Source: Aedes albopictus (taxonomy: Eukaryota > Arthropoda > Insecta > Diptera > Culicidae). Taken from it: DNA of 64,000 nucleotides. A program made the translations under genes and the position numbers. This document shows positions 34,441 through 45,798 of this stretch, one piece after another. The stretch covers positions 251,299,233 through 251,363,232 of the forward strand of contig NC_085137.1 in the NCBI RefSeq assembly GCF_035046485.1. The letters are read 5' to 3'. Within the stretch, counting starts at the first letter, position 1. Every line of letters starts with the position of its first letter. The notes under the pieces were generated by a model, which saw nothing but the letters and a program-made list of their open reading frames with translations, was not told where the DNA came from and did no database searches.

Positions 34441-34496
34441 AGATATGGTGTTGCTAAATATGTATAAAAATCAATCTGTCAGTTGACACTGCGTCA

Positions 34497-34764
34497 TGGT
34501 CCACTGCACGAATTTATGCTGGCCTGCTTACTCTCACAGAAAAAATGACGTTTGAGCGGTGCCGACACCTCTTAAACGTCAAAATTCGTGTGAGAGTAAG
34601 CAGGCCAGTATAAATTCGTGCAGTGGACCATGGTCCACTGCACGAATTTATGCTGGCCTGCTTACTCGCACGCAAAATTTGACGTTTGAGCGGTGTCGGC
34701 ACCGCTCAAACGTCAAATTTCGCGTGAGAGTAAGCAGGCCAGCATAAATTCGTGCAGTGGACCA
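34497..34764. mobile_element. dimer of a 134 bp palindromic MITE
   Basis: Units 34497-34630 and 34631-34764 are each exactly 134 bp and each almost entirely palindromic, with ends TGGTCCACTGCACGAATTTA. They abut with no spacer. The central parts differ, so they were not copied very recently from each other. Confidence 0.85.
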
Positions 34765-36298
34765 TTGGGCAATCTTTCTCGTTGTCATGGTCACTAAATT
34801 GGCGAACTCAGTCTTGCTTTGATGAAAACTGGCGCAGCCAACTGACATTGAAAGCGTCGCTTTAAGAAAACCAGTATTGGGCGATTTTACTGGGGGAAAC
34901 ATGGGGGAAAAACTGGCGTCAGAAATCGAACTGGATTTGTTCCTGACATTTATGTCTTAGTATTAACATAGACACCCGTATCCGCCCAACAGAAAGAAAA
35001 AAATTCAAATGGCTGTCATTTCGTCAATTTTCAACCGATTTCTTTCATTTTTTGACCATTGCATTGTTTCGATGCCCAGTTTTAGGAAACCTGTTGGTCA
35101 TTTTTGAATTGTCCGGCTATCCGGAGTTATTCCAGTGAGTCACTGGGTCACATCCGGTAAAAATGACCCCAACTTCCTTTCGCCACTCAATTTCTTAGAG
35201 TAACTGCTGAAAATCCAGTTTCATTTTAACAAATTTTCATAATCTAGACCACAGTGATATTTTCAGAAGCAAATTAGGCGATGTAACCAGTTCCAGGCTG
35301 GATCCCTGCTTGGAATCAACTCCAGTGACCCTCAGGGAACCGGCCGAAGAGCGGTCAAATATTATTTTCCGTTCAAGTTCAGCAATATGGATATCAAGCT
35401 TCTACATTGTCTAATACCTGTTAGAAAACGGTCACTAGAAGATGTTTTGCGCACATTGGCCACCGGGAGGACCGATCCGGTGATCCCACGCGGAACAAGA
35501 TGTCGGCCATTTTGAAAACTGTTTGCATCCCACACTGGTAAGAATGCTAGTGCTCTGGATAACCATCCTAGAGGTTTCGTGTCTTCAGAGAAACGTAACA
35601 GTTTTTACTATAATCTGGTTATCTAATACTCGATCTAGATAGGTTGAAACTGATCTAGATTAGTTCTATCTTTTCATAGAAGTGTCCTAGAAGAAAATTT
35701 TCTTTTGTAAAGATGTTCATACTGCTGTTTTTGACATTTCTTTCGAAGGCACCTGGACTGTAAAATGTAAACAAAAAGCACAGTGGGCCACTTCATGAAA
35801 AATGTAAAAAAAAATCATGTTTGATCAATTTTTCGTGAAAAAATATTCTAAAAGAATGCTTTTACTGCACGTTTTCAACCGTATCGGCCCAACAGAAAAC
35901 AAAATATCAAAATATTCAAATGGCTGCCTTTTCGTCAATTTTCAACCGATTTCTTTTATCTTAGAACCATTTGAATCGTATTGATGCCTAGTGTTAGGAA
36001 TCCTCTTGGTCACTTTTGGATTGTCCGCCTATCCGGAGTTCCCTTTGGGGCTAAATTTCTTAGTCTAAATGCTCAAATTTCAGTTATTTTTCAACGAATT
36101 TTCACAGTTTAGCCCAGAATGATACTTTCAGAAGCAAATTAGGCTTCCCATACTTAAATTTTTCTCCAGAGCCCTCAGGGAACCGGCCCAAGTGTGGTCA
36201 AATATTATTTTTCGTCCGAGCTTAGCAATTTGGGTATCAAACTTCATCATTTTCTGATGTCAGATAGGAAATGGTCATTAGAAGTTTTTTTGGGCATA

Positions 36299-36947
36299 CA
36301 TAACACATTTTTTACTCTCCTCGAAAACAACTTTTTAAACTTTTTATCCCTCTATGTTCTGCTCTTAAGCTGTTGTTTGATGATAAACATGAATGAATTG
36401 GATAAAGTTTGACCGTAAGACAACGAGAGCAAAAAGTTTGTCGAAAAATGGGGCTGACAAAATCGGGTCCTTACTGTATTGGCCTCAGGTAATTCTGTCC
36501 CGATGAACCCTCGGGTAGCTAGATATCGGCTATTTTGAAAATTGGACTTTCTTGTAGAACTGGTCTAGCGGCACAAGTTTTTCATATGTCAAATTCTCAG
36601 GTTGAGCTTCTAAAATGAGCCGTATTGAAAAATATTTCAATTTCTTCGAAAACAGTTTCCACGGGATAACACCGAAACATTCTTTCAAACAATCCATGCC
36701 TTGAATAGACGACATTTCGAAACCGTAGTACCAATTGGTTAGAAAAAAAAAATGCCCATACTAATGTGGTGCGGCATACTTCAATTTCTCCGGATGCAGA
36801 TTTCCAGGGGGAACACCGGGACTGTCTTCCGTGTGTATAGTGTCAAATATCTAACAACTTTGCAGAACATAGTATAACGTTATTTTCACATCTTCGTGTT
36901 GAAAACGTCGACAATCGTGCTTTCCCCGTAATACTGCTGTTTTATTT
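36299..36947. other. loop sequence of the foldback
   Basis: Non-coding. 36490-36545 (CCGATGAACCCTCGGGTAG then ATATCGGCTATTTTG) matches 37217-37272 in inverse, so another short inverted pair is nested here. Confidence 0.45.
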
Positions 36948-37104
36948 GGGGTCGTTCATGAATCGCGTAGACCGAATTTTGGTCATCTCAAAACACCCTT
37001 ACCCCCTTTTAAGCGTTCGTTCATTCAAAATTTCGAAATTGTGGAGCATAAACTTTGACCAGACCTCCCTCCCTAAAAGTCTACGTGGTTTTTGAGCGGC
37101 CCTC
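36948..37104. mobile_element. MITE, same family as 11156-11305
   Basis: Starts GGGGTCGTTCATGAATCGCG, ends with an inverted diverged copy; GTAGACCGAATTTTGG block shared with 11156-11305. Confidence 0.6.
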
Positions 37105-37275
37105 AGGGGTCATCGGAACGGTACTCTGGGAGGCTAATATCGCAGAAACATCTGTTCATAACTGTATATCAAACGAACTTTGCATATGCTGAAGTTAGAC
37201 ATTTATACCATCGAGACGCAAGCAATTTTCAAAATAGCCGATATCTAACTACCCGGGGGTTCATCGGAACAGAAT

Positions 37276-38187
37276 TATGGTGATTCATGTATTTTGGACA
37301 GGCTGAGGACAACGTTGGAAAAATCGTCCCCTAGCTTCCTTAGAAAGCAATTGATTATTTTGCAAAGTTACTAATACGCTTATAATATGATTGTACTTTG
37401 TGTTCCTGGTGACAAAACCTTAACGAAAGCCTTTTAAGCCGAGAAAATCACAATTTCCAATCGCCTGTTAAAATTGCATTTTAGACACCGAATATATGTT
37501 TTGGACACCCTCAGGTATATATAATTTGGACAGGGAAATTATCTCAGTGTTTATCCATGAATACTGCTAAATCATGGAAGAAGCATAAATTAACAAATAT
37601 TTTCTTGCAAATAATCTGATTTCTTCGCTTAACAGGCATCTATTTTGATAACTATTACAGTTTTTGTTAAAATCGTGGAAATATCGCCAGACCCACAGAA
37701 TACGCCTTAAAGTATGCAATCACACAGCATCCCCATGTAGTTCGTCAGATGACCAAAATATATTTACAGTAGAAAACTTGTAATGTATTTTGGACACCAT
37801 CTATTTTAAGTGTTCTAGATGAATGTTAAGAGATTGGCTGCCTAATGCTTCTTTATTGAACATTTTTCATCGCACTAAGGCTTTTAAAATTCTTACAATT
37901 ATTAATTGAACGATTTTGAGGTGAATATTGTATGTGACTGTGAAGTGTATGTCGTCTTGCAGACCGGTGCATTTGTGGGGTTTTAGTGAAATATTTTACA
38001 TTTTCGATAATTTTTATGTAAATTCTTAATTGTTAAGCGTATTCTCAACGTAAGTCATCAGAATAGGGTTTGTTTGATCCAATAATCGATACTGAGATGT
38101 ATCTACTTTTATTAGCTCTCCGGAACAAGTCGTACATCGCCGTACATGTCCAAATTACATACATGTCCAAATTGTATTTTTACCCTA
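37276..38187 (-). mobile_element. 912 bp TAGGGTAA-ended element, copy 1
   Basis: Inverted relative to copy 2 at 41518-42431 and matching it over its length. Inner ends carry repeated TTTGGACA motifs (for example AATTTGGACATG), likely subterminal repeats. Non-coding. Confidence 0.75.
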
Positions 38188-39740
38188 CCTGAGGCTAATA
38201 TGCCCAAAAAAAACTTCTAATGACCATTTCCTATCTGGCATATGATACCCATATTGCTAAACTAGAACGAAAAATAATATTTGACCACACTTGGACCGGT
38301 TCCCTGAGGGCTCTGGAGAAAAATTCAAGTATGGGAAGCCTAATCTGCTTCTGAAAGTATCATTCTGGGCTAAACTGTGAAAATTCGTTGAAAAATAACT
38401 GAAATTTGAGCATTTAGACTAAGAAATTTAGCCCCAAAGGGAGCTCCGGATAGGCGGACAATCCAAAAATGGCCAACAGGGTTCCTAAAACTAGGCATCA
38501 ATACGATTCAAATGGTTCTACGATGAAAGAAATCGGTTGAAAATTGACGAAAAGGCAGCTTTTTGAATATTTTGATATTTTGTTTTCTGTTGGGCGGATA
38601 CGGTTGAAAACGTGCAGTAAAAGCATTCTTTTAGAATATTTTTTCACGAAAAATTGATCAAACATGCTTTTTTTACATTTTTCATGAAGTGGCCCACTGT
38701 GCCTTTTGTTTACATTTTACAGTCCAGGTGCCTTCGGAAGAAATGTCAAAAACAGCAGTATGAACACCTTTGCAAAAGAAAATTTTCTTCTAGGACACTT
38801 CTATGAAAAGATAGAACTGATCTAGATCAGTTTCAACCTATCTAGATCAAGTATTAGATAACCAGATTATAGTAAAAACTGTTACAATACATTTCTCTGA
38901 AGACACGAAACCTCTAGGATGGTTATCCAGAGCACTAGCATTCTTACCAGTGTGGGATGCAAACAGTTTTCAAAATGGCCGACATCTTGTTCCGCGTGGG
39001 ATCACCGGATCGGTCCTCCCGGTGGCCAATGTGCGCAAAACATCTTCTAGTGACCGTTTTCTAACAGGTATTAGAAAATGTAGAAGTTTGATACCCATAT
39101 TGCTGAACTTGAACGGAAAATAATATTTGACCGCTCTTGGGCCGGTTCCCTGAGGGTCCCTGGAGTTGATTCCAAGCAGGGATCCAGCCTGGAACTGGTT
39201 CATCGCCTAATTTGCTTCTGAAAATATCACTGTGGTCTAGATTATGAAAATTTGTTAAAATGAAACTGGATTTTCAGAAGTTACTCTAAGAAATTGAGTG
39301 GCGAAAGGAAGTTGGGGTCATTTTTACCGGATGTGACCCAGTGACTCACCGGAATAACTCCGGATAGCCGGACAATTCAAAAATGACCAACAGGTTTCCT
39401 AAAACTGGGCATCGAAACAATGCAATGGTCAAAAAATGAAAGAAATCGGTTGAAAATTGACGAAATGACAGCCATTTGATTTTTTTTCTTTCTGTTGGGC
39501 GGATACGGGTTAACAGTAAGACATAAATGTCAGGAACAAATTCAGTTCGATTTAAGACGCCAGTTTTTCCCCCATGTTTCCCCCAGTAAAATCGCCCAAT
39601 ACTGGGTTTCTTAACGCGACGCTTCTAATGTCAGTTGGCTCCGCCCTCAACAAAGCAAAACTGAGTCCGCCAATTTAGTGACCATGACAACGAGCGAACC
39701 GCTTGTTTATTTATTAGGTCATTAGGCATTAGCTATGTTG

Positions 39741-40152
39741 CTGCTACTATTGAAAAAATCTCAGCAGTTTGGCTATCTAGGAGCAATTTGGCCATTATGG
39801 GTACATCGGCAACATTCCAGAGCACATTGCTGTGTACTCAGAATATCCCCGTAGGCCTTGCTTGTCAATCAATAGTCGAATTTATTCGACTTCATATATT
39901 TTTCTCGATACTAAGTATACTGCTACTATTGAAAAAATCTCACCGAAATAGCTATCTAGGAGCAATTCGACCTTTATGGGTACATCGCCAACACTCCATA
40001 GATCATTTCTGTACACTCAGAATATTTTCGTAGGCCTTGCTTGTCAATCAATAGTCGAATTTATTCGTCGTCATACATTTCCCTTCATAATCATTGTACT
40101 ACTACTATTGAAAAAATCTCACCGAAATAGCTATCTAGGAGCAATTCGACCA
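39741..40152 (+). repeat. 179 bp tandem repeat, 2.3 copies
   Basis: CTGCTACTATTGAAAAAATC starts at 39741 and 39920 and, with one change, at 40099; the spacing is 179 bp both times. The last copy is cut at about 40152. Confidence 0.85.
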
Positions 40153-40155
40153 TTT

Positions 40156-41040
40156 TTTTCCAAATGGTGCACAATCGCAACTATGCGTAAATGAAACTCA
40201 AATATAGGTTAAAAAAAACTCAAATATGGGTAATGTGGACTCAAATATGAGTAATTGTAACCCAAATACAGTGTCGGACAAAACAATAAGACCACCGGTC
40301 CTATTTCATACAAAATGGTCAAGTTTGACGAAATAGTACTCGGTTTCTAGTAAACCGATTTGGCTGAAATTTTGACAGCCGACTTTGTATTACTGGAATT
40401 TTGATTTGTATCAAATTGATTGAGTTCTGTTCACTACTTCCTAAGTTACAGATATACGGTGCGACAAAATTCTAACACCAGATTTTCATGATGGTTATTT
40501 GAGGTCAAATCAATAAAAATGTCCCCAAATTTAAATGGCATCCTTAATTTTAGTACATGTTTATCTATCATCAAGTATCAGATAATCTCATATATCATTT
40601 GATCATGGCAATCTGAAAATGGTCCTATTATTTTGTCGTTTCGTATATCAGTAACTTTTGATGTGGTGAACAGAACTAAATCAATTAAATACAAATCGAA
40701 ATTCACGTAACTCCATGGCGACTGCCAAAATTTCAGCCAAATCGATCCACTAGAAACCGAGCATCACATCGTCAAACTTGACTATTTTGTATGAAAAATG
40801 GCTAGTGGTCTTATTGTTTTGTCCGACACTGTATGGGTTAATATTACCTATAAATGCGAATGTGCACTTTTCCAAAATATGAGTTTTACTCATCCATATT
40901 TGCGTGAAATTTACGCAAATTTGAGGAAAATTTACCCATATTTTAGAAAAATAGGTAAACTGATCTTAGCGTGTAGGTTTAATTTACCTACTCTTGAGTA
41001 TACTCAACACCAGGGTGCGAGGCAGCCATGTTTAAGAATC
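40156..41040. mobile_element. CTCAAATATGAGTAA repeat element, left copy
   Basis: Contains ACTCAAATATGAGTAATTG and TTACCTATAAATGCGAATG; homologous to 43800-44010. Interrupted by the Tc1-like element at 40269-40831. Confidence 0.55.
40269..40831. mobile_element. Tc1/mariner-type MITE
   Basis: 563 bp with ends CAGTGTCGGACAAAACAATA (and inverted), TA duplicated at 40267-40268 and 40832-40833. The homologous sequence at 43830-43845 reads AACCCAAATATGGGTT and shows the empty TA site. No transposase ORF. Confidence 0.9.
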
Positions 41041-41052
41041 CAACATCTTGTA

Positions 41053-43662
41053 CACTCATTGCACAATTATGGGTCACACACAATTATTAGTCACTTTTCA
41101 CTTTAACAGATAAATACTAATTAATTGCAAGCTTTTGTTAGCCATTATCATTTTTCGTTGATAAGTTGATTTATTTTGTGTCACTTTACGTATCGCACAC
41201 GGGCTTGTACGTCAATACATACATATTTTCGATATTTTTTGTTCGGCGCAAAACCATCTGTCAAAGTAACGCTTCGATTGTGAACATCAGAAAGTGCTTG
41301 CGCTGCTTTCGTAAGCTCTGTAAAAGCGAGCTTCAGTGATTTTCAAGTGCAAAATGGTATCGTCACCAGAATAAAGGTATAATTTACGTTCTAAATGTAT
41401 AAATTCATGTGACTGCAGCTAATTAAAGCTTATTTCAGGCAAAATTTAAATGATTCATTATTGTGCCAAGGAACATCGAAAATCACACAATTATGGGTCA
41501 CTTTTTGTGCAGCATAATAGGGTAAAAAATATAATTTGGACATGTATGTAATTTGGACATGCACGGCGATGTATGTCTTGTTTCTGAGAGCTAATAAAAG
41601 TAGATACTTCTCAATATCGATTATTGGATTAAATAGACCCTATTCTATTGACTTACGTTGAAAATACGCTTAACAATTAAGAATTTACTTAAAAATTATC
41701 GAAAATGTAAATTGCTTCACTAAAACCCGTCAAATGCACAGGTATGCAAGACGACGTACACTCTACAGTCACATAAAATATTCACCTCAAAATCGTTAAA
41801 CTAATAATCATAAGAAATTTAAAAGCCTTATTGCAAAGAAAAATGTTCAGTAAAGAAGAATTAGGCAGCCAATCTCTTAGAATTCATCTAGAACGCTTAA
41901 AACAGATGGTGTCCAAAATGCATTACAAGTTTTCTACTGTAAATATATTTTGGTCACCTGACGAAATACATGGGAATGCTTTACGATTGCATACTTGGAG
42001 GCGTATTCTGTGGGTCTGGCAATATTTCATCGATTTTAGCAAAAACTGTAATAGTTTTCAAAATAGATGCCTGTTAAGCGGAGAAATTTGATTATTTGTA
42101 AGAAAATAATTGTTAATTTATGCTACTTCCATGATTTAGCAGTATTTATGGCTAAACATTGAGATAATTGCCCTGTCCAAATTATATATACCTGAGGGTG
42201 TCCAAAACATATATTCGGTGTCCAAAATGCAATTCTTACAGGCGATTGGAAATTGTGATTTTCTCAGCTTAAAATGCTTTCGTTAAGGTTTTTGTCACCA
42301 GGAACGCTAAGTACAATCATATTATAAGCGTATTAGTAACTTTGCAAAATAATCAATTGCTTTTTAAGAAAGCTAGGAGACGATTTTTCCAACATTGTCC
42401 TCAGCCTGTCCAAAATACATGAATTACCCTATTGATGACAGTTCTGCGTACATGGGCATTGCATATTTTTAGGCGTTTATCGGTGATTGTGTTGAATATT
42501 TTGTCCCAATTTAAAAAAAAAATTGATTCCAAATCGCGAAAACACGCTTCGTTAAGGTTCAACTCACAATTTGTATGTATTGGTGAAAGCGCCAACTGAC
42601 TCTACAGAGAGTAAACAAACACTTTTGCACACGGATGAGCAGATGAGGCAGGTTCGTTAGTGCATTTCATTTGTCTCTTTCCCATCTTCAACTTGTTCAT
42701 CACGCTGTGCATATGACGCAAGAAATATGCGCGCATAGGCAATGGGAGAATAAAAGAAACAGCAAATCAATATATGCCACACCATGTAAGTGCACTGCAT
42801 GGAAGTAAACACCGCGCCGGCTGGAAAGTGAAAAACGATTTTGTGCAGTTTTCGCGATTGTGTGGCTATCGCCGCGGACTTTTTCGTGATATAGTGAATA
42901 TTATTCCATTTGTGAAGCCGGTGAAACATTTTACACTACGGTTATGGAAGTAATTTCGCTTCGAGAGGCAATTAAAAAATGAGACTGTTCCCGGTAAGAA
43001 AGTGCTAGTGACATGGTGCGAGCTGGTGTGCGTAGGGGGGGAATTCGGAAAGATAGCGCACAATTGATAAAATAGCAGTTTTGCAGTGAAATATTGTGAA
43101 AATGGTGTGTTTTTTGGTCTCAATGAAGAGGTAAGTGTCCTGAGCCAGCGATGAAGCAAATTTTAAAATAACTCGGTAACAGATAGTGGTGAAAATCCGA
43201 GTATTTCTTCATCTTCAATTGAAAACTCACACATGTGAGAAAATTTTGCAAGCATGTGTTAGAAAATCCAAATTGATTTCCCCCTTAAGAGGTTTGAGAC
43301 CAGTTTTAAATTCTAGTATAGTTGATCTATGGAGAATAAGTGACCATTCATTGAAAACATAGACAAAACATTATTGTTGAGCCGATTCCTCTTGAGTGAC
43401 CCATAATAGGCAACAAATTGACCCATAATTGTTACACAGCCAATTTTGACCCATTATTGTGGTTTTCATTATTCACCAATATTTTAGTAATTTTCACCGT
43501 CTAAAGTGAATTTTACAAGCAAATTTTTATATAAAACAATAAAAAGGAGTTTCAATAAAGAGAATAAAAAATAAAAATTATGAAAATGTTATTTTTGTAT
43601 GTTAAACGATTCATTTTATGAAATGATTGTTCCTTGAGTGACCCATAATTGTGCAATGAGTG
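41053..43662. mobile_element. 2.6 kb TIR element with GACCCATAATTGTG repeats
   Basis: Ends CACTCATTGCACAATTATGG and its complement, flanked by TA (41051-41052, 43663-43664). Further GACCCATAAT/ATTATGGGTC motifs occur internally near 41494, 43391, 43420 and 43450, as expected for subterminal transposase-binding sites. It contains the 914 bp element at 41518-42431. No transposase ORF; 42600-43160 is unique-looking sequence that might be captured host DNA. Confidence 0.8.
41518..42431 (+). mobile_element. 914 bp TAGGGTAA-ended element, copy 2
   Basis: TAGGGTAA at 41518 and TTACCCTA at 42424-42431; see copy 1 at 37276-38187. Nested inside the 2.6 kb element. Confidence 0.75.
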
Positions 43663-43789
43663 TATGTAAACATTTGTGTATCCACAAAGGATTCCATTGT
43701 GGATACACGATAGATGTTGGCTCCTGTCAGATGCATTAGGTGGGGTTGGGGTTGCCACATACGTGATACTCAATATATATTGTTTTGCT

Positions 43790-44165
43790 GGTTTTTTTGT
43801 GGACTCAAATATGAGTAATTGTAACCCAAATATGGGTTTATATTACCTATAAATGCGAATGTGCACTTTTCCAAAATATGTGTTTCACTCATATGCGTGA
43901 AATTTACGCAAATTTGAGTAAAATTTACCCACATTTTAGAAGAAATAGGTAAACTGATCTTAGCGTGTTGGTTTAATTTACCTACTCTTGAGTATACTCA
44001 ATATATATATTTTTGCTGGGGGTAATGTCGATTAAACTCACGCTAGGTAGATTGTCTTTACCCCCGCTAAAAAATATACTCAAGAGTAGGTAAATTCAAC
44101 CTAAAGCTCAGACCCTCCCTCATTCAACTCAATTTTGAGTAAACCGACATTTACCCGAAATTGGC
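43790..44165. mobile_element. CTCAAATATGAGTAA repeat element, right copy
   Basis: Homologous to 40240-41010 without the Tc1-like insert. The end carries paired CTCTTGAGTATACTCAA motifs. Confidence 0.5.
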
Positions 44166-44167
44166 CT

Positions 44168-44870
44168 ATTGGGTTTTTAAATTTAGAAAATTGTATTGAT
44201 TTTTTGATTTTATACGAAAGAGCACCTTTTTCTGAACAAACATGATTTTTTTCAGATTTTTAGAACTTCATTTTGGTACATAAAATCGGTTTCGAAGAGA
44301 TTTTTCGAAATCACCTTTTGACAGCTGGCCAACTGCTTGACAGCTCCATCCAGTACAAAATGCGACGAGGGGTGATTCGACAAATCGCTCCCATACAAAC
44401 TTCAATCTGATTTTTAAATTGGCTTCTTTAGCGATGTTGAGATAATTCCATATTCTGAATCTGCATGCGAAACTGAGCCGAAATCCAAATTTTCATGAAT
44501 TTTGGTGCCCGGGAACCTATTTAAAAATCAATTTGAAGTTTGTATGGGAGCGATTTGTCGAATCACCCCTCGTCGCGTTTTGTACTGGGTGGAGCTGTCA
44601 AGCAGTTACCCAGCTGTCAAAAGGTGATTTCAAAAAACCTGTTTGAAATTTATTTTAGGTACCAAAATAAAGTTCTAAAAATCTGAAAAAAATCATAGTG
44701 GCTCAGAAAAAGGTGCTCTTTCGTATAAAATCAAAAAATCGATACATTTTTCTTAATTTAAAAACCCAATTGGTTCCCGGGCACCAAAATTCATGAAAAT
44801 TTGGATTTCGGCTCAGTTTTGCATGCAGATTCTGAATATGGAATTATCTAAACAGCGCTAAAGAAGCCAA
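44168..44870. repeat. A-B-A'-B' inverted block repeat
   Basis: A (44168-44423) is inverted as A' (44519-44769); B (44424-44518) is inverted as B' (44772-44870). The order A, B, A-inverted, B-inverted is not a simple hairpin. No ORF. Confidence 0.75.
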
Positions 44871-45180
44871 ATTGGTGTCAAGGACCCCCATCTTTTTTGT
44901 TTTTGACAACATCAGAGAGGGAAACAACCTAATTTTGGGTAACTAGTTTATTCGATATACTCAGCTTTGAGTAAAATCGACCCAAAAATTAGGTAGTTTG
45001 ATTTCTCCGTGAACATTGCAAACAACCGTGCGCTCCCTCGGTTGAAGCGTTCGTGGTGGGTATTAATCGGATGAAATTCTTGGTAAACACGTTCTAACGT
45101 GCATTGGGCTGCCGGTTCAGCGAGCTCCAATAACTGTTTCATTTCCGACCGAAGTGCGTGGAAGCGTGGACGCGAGAAAG
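44871..45180. other. upstream region of the RGG gene
   Basis: Decayed repeat to about 44995, then unique-looking sequence that may hold the promoter and 5' UTR of the gene at 45181. No TATA box seen. Confidence 0.35.
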
Positions 45181-45798
45181 ATGAACGTCAATTTTTACTT
45201 TGGTGGAGAGTGCAGCACCGGCAGTGGAAACGGAGGTAAGATTTGTTATCCCGGAGGAACCGGTAACAGTGTTAACCCTTACATCCATAAATACCGCTTG
45301 GAAAACCGATTTTCAATCCGACTTCGGCCCGCAGGGCCGAGCCACATCGGCACTGATTCTTCATTAGGGCCTAACTGACATTTTCGATTTCTCTTCATCG
45401 ACCCTCTCTTTGTGTTATTACGGAAAGTGTATCAAGTTTTTAAAACTTAATACACTTTCCGTAATAGGATCGATGAAGAGAAATCAAAAATGTACCGTAA
45501 ATATATTGTTTTAAAATAAATCTTTTGATTTCCAGGGGAAAGCGGACGCGGTGGTGGCCGCGGAGGTAGAAATACCCGCCGGAAGCGCGGGGCCCGCAAA
45601 AGGCCGAACGAAGGGTCGGACGGACGAAGTTACTATCAACATCCGAAACAACTGCCCCAATGGCAGCCGCAGCGGCCACCGCTGCGGTCACTGCCGCAGC
45701 AGCCACCGGCGCAGCAACCACCGGCGCAGCAGCCACCGGCAGAGGCGGCTATGGCAGCCCGGCTGCGCAAATGGTGGCGCGGCAGCCCGGGCAAATGA
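45181..45798 (+). CDS. two-exon RGG-box, PQ-rich small protein
   Basis: Exon 1 is 45181-45235, starting ATG in the favourable context AAAGATGA; exon 2 is 45536-45798, ending TGA. The donor is GGAG/GTAAGA and the acceptor TTTGATTTCCAG/G; the intron is 300 bp and the frame is kept across it (phase 1). The product is 105 aa. It begins MNVNFYFGGE, then a glycine-serine stretch, an RGG box (GRGGGRGGR), a basic stretch (RRKRGARKR), and proline/glutamine repeats with QQPPA three times near residues 76-90, ending RGSPGK. RGG boxes with basic patches typically bind RNA; that role is inference. The family is not recognised. High GC, clean splice sites and an open frame in repeat-rich AT sequence favour a real gene, perhaps incomplete at the 3' end. 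Alternative: chance pairing of splice-like sites. Confidence 0.5.
45379..45493. repeat. palindromic MITE-like element in the intron
   Basis: Outer arms ACATTTTCGATTTCTCTTCA / its near-complement, inner arms TTATTACGGAAAGTGTAT and complement. About 115 bp in total with a 13 bp one-sided bulge. It occupies over a third of the intron. Confidence 0.7.

Larger units (their letters stand above)
34778..39694. mobile_element. giant foldback, 1.5 kb arms
   Basis: Left arm 34778-36298 and right arm 38204-39694 are inverted copies over nearly their full length. Examples are the GGAGGACCGATCCGGTGATC block at 35467 and its complement near 39002, and the arm ends CTCGTTGTCATGGTCACTAAATT-type at both outer edges. 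No ORF. The central 1.9 kb is filled by other elements. A solo end copy lies at 32945-33085, so this is a repeat family rather than a single inverted duplication. Confidence 0.8.

Noticed and set aside
42600..43160. Possible host gene start inside the 2.6 kb element
   Set aside because: No ORF with domain or splice pattern; kept only as a possible captured segment.
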